The translations under genes and the position numbers were made by a program. A stretch of 5,750 nucleotides of DNA from Deltaproteobacteria bacterium (lineage in GTDB: Bacteria > Desulfobacterota > Desulfobacteria > Desulfobacterales > BuS5): the NCBI GenBank assembly GCA_021157555.1, contig JAGGWL010000358.1, positions 1-5,750 on the forward strand, read 5' to 3'. Position 1 is the first letter of the stretch. Every line of letters starts with the position of its first letter. Positions 5,561-5,750 of this stretch are shown here, piece by piece. The notes below the pieces were generated by a model that made no database searches, had not been told where the DNA came from, and was given only the letters and a program-made list of their open reading frames with translations.

Positions 5561-5750
5561 ATGTATGAACGCATTTTAAAACAAATGAGGGAGAGAATTC
5601 GTACCCGAAAGTACGTAATGACCTTTCATGCGGAAGAAGAAATGGCTGATGATAATCTATCCATTTTTGACATCGAACGTGTCGTTCTTACAGGTAAAAT
5701 CGTTAAACGACAAAAAGGCAAAAGTACCAAAGAATGGCAATACATTGTTG
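5561..5750 (+). CDS. DUF4258-type small protein, partial (runs off the right edge); probable toxin-antitoxin component
   Basis: Sixty-three codons are present and the frame is still open at the window end. The product starts MYERILKQMRERIRTRKYVM and continues with TFHAEEEMADDNL (21-33), SIFDIERVVLTGKIV (34-48) and KRQKGKSTKEWQY (49-61). This is the pattern of DUF4258 (PF14076) proteins: a conserved histidine before an acidic stretch, then a 'D.E.v...G.I..rq' segment. In many genomes this family sits directly upstream of a YgiT-type zinc-finger (MqsA-like) antitoxin, so the gene probably opens a second toxin-antitoxin-like pair, though the partner would lie outside the window. About 20-30 more residues would be expected. 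The family call is fairly sure; the toxin role is inference. Confidence 0.8.
   Translation, partial: MYERILKQMRERIRTRKYVMTFHAEEEMADDNLSIFDIERVVLTGKIVKRQKGKSTKEWQYIV

Noticed and set aside
1..5750. tRNA, rRNA, CRISPR array, transposase or riboswitch
   Set aside because: I saw no cloverleaf, regularly spaced direct repeats, transposase motifs or recognisable riboswitch core on either strand.

Overview
The window is a gene-dense, AT-rich stretch of bacterial chromosome in which every gene I can support lies on the plus strand. It most resembles a Desulfobacterota (delta-proteobacterial, sulfate-reducer-like) genome. The reasons are an RdgC-type protein in a short form, two radical-SAM enzymes of the futalosine route to menaquinone (typical of anaerobes that respire with menaquinone), the low G+C content, and long palindromic repeats between genes. 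The lineage is an inference; there is no rRNA or other marker gene here.

Layout from left to right. Positions 8-91 hold a long imperfect inverted repeat with no gene. A compact, probably co-transcribed block follows: the N-terminal half of an RdgC-like protein (177-785), a second ORF that looks like the C-terminal half of RdgC (868-1392), ribonuclease D (about 1377-2519) and aminofutalosine synthase mqnE (2512-3612). The last two junctions overlap. Next is a 0.2 kb intergenic region with a different palindromic repeat and a T-tract (3713-3790). After it come a two-gene toxin-antitoxin cassette (3823-4373, a PF09720-type antitoxin and a ParE/RelE-type toxin with a 4-bp overlap) and mqnC (4437-5486), the cyclic dehypoxanthinyl futalosine synthase. 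The right edge carries the start of a DUF4258-type gene (5561 to beyond the window), a family often paired with a YgiT-type zinc-finger antitoxin.

How the genes fit together. MqnE and MqnC are the two radical-SAM steps of one pathway (MqnE makes aminofutalosine; after removal of the base, MqnC cyclises the product). Their genes would be expected side by side; here a toxin-antitoxin pair and a palindromic repeat sit between them, and a second toxin-antitoxin-like gene lies just beyond mqnC. RdgC (a DNA-binding modulator of RecA) and RNase D (3'-5' RNA processing) share the upstream operon but have no evident link to quinone synthesis.

The most unusual points are the apparent two-gene RdgC and the placement of toxin-antitoxin genes around mqnC. 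I found no CRISPR array, tRNA, rRNA, transposase or clear new multi-gene defence system.
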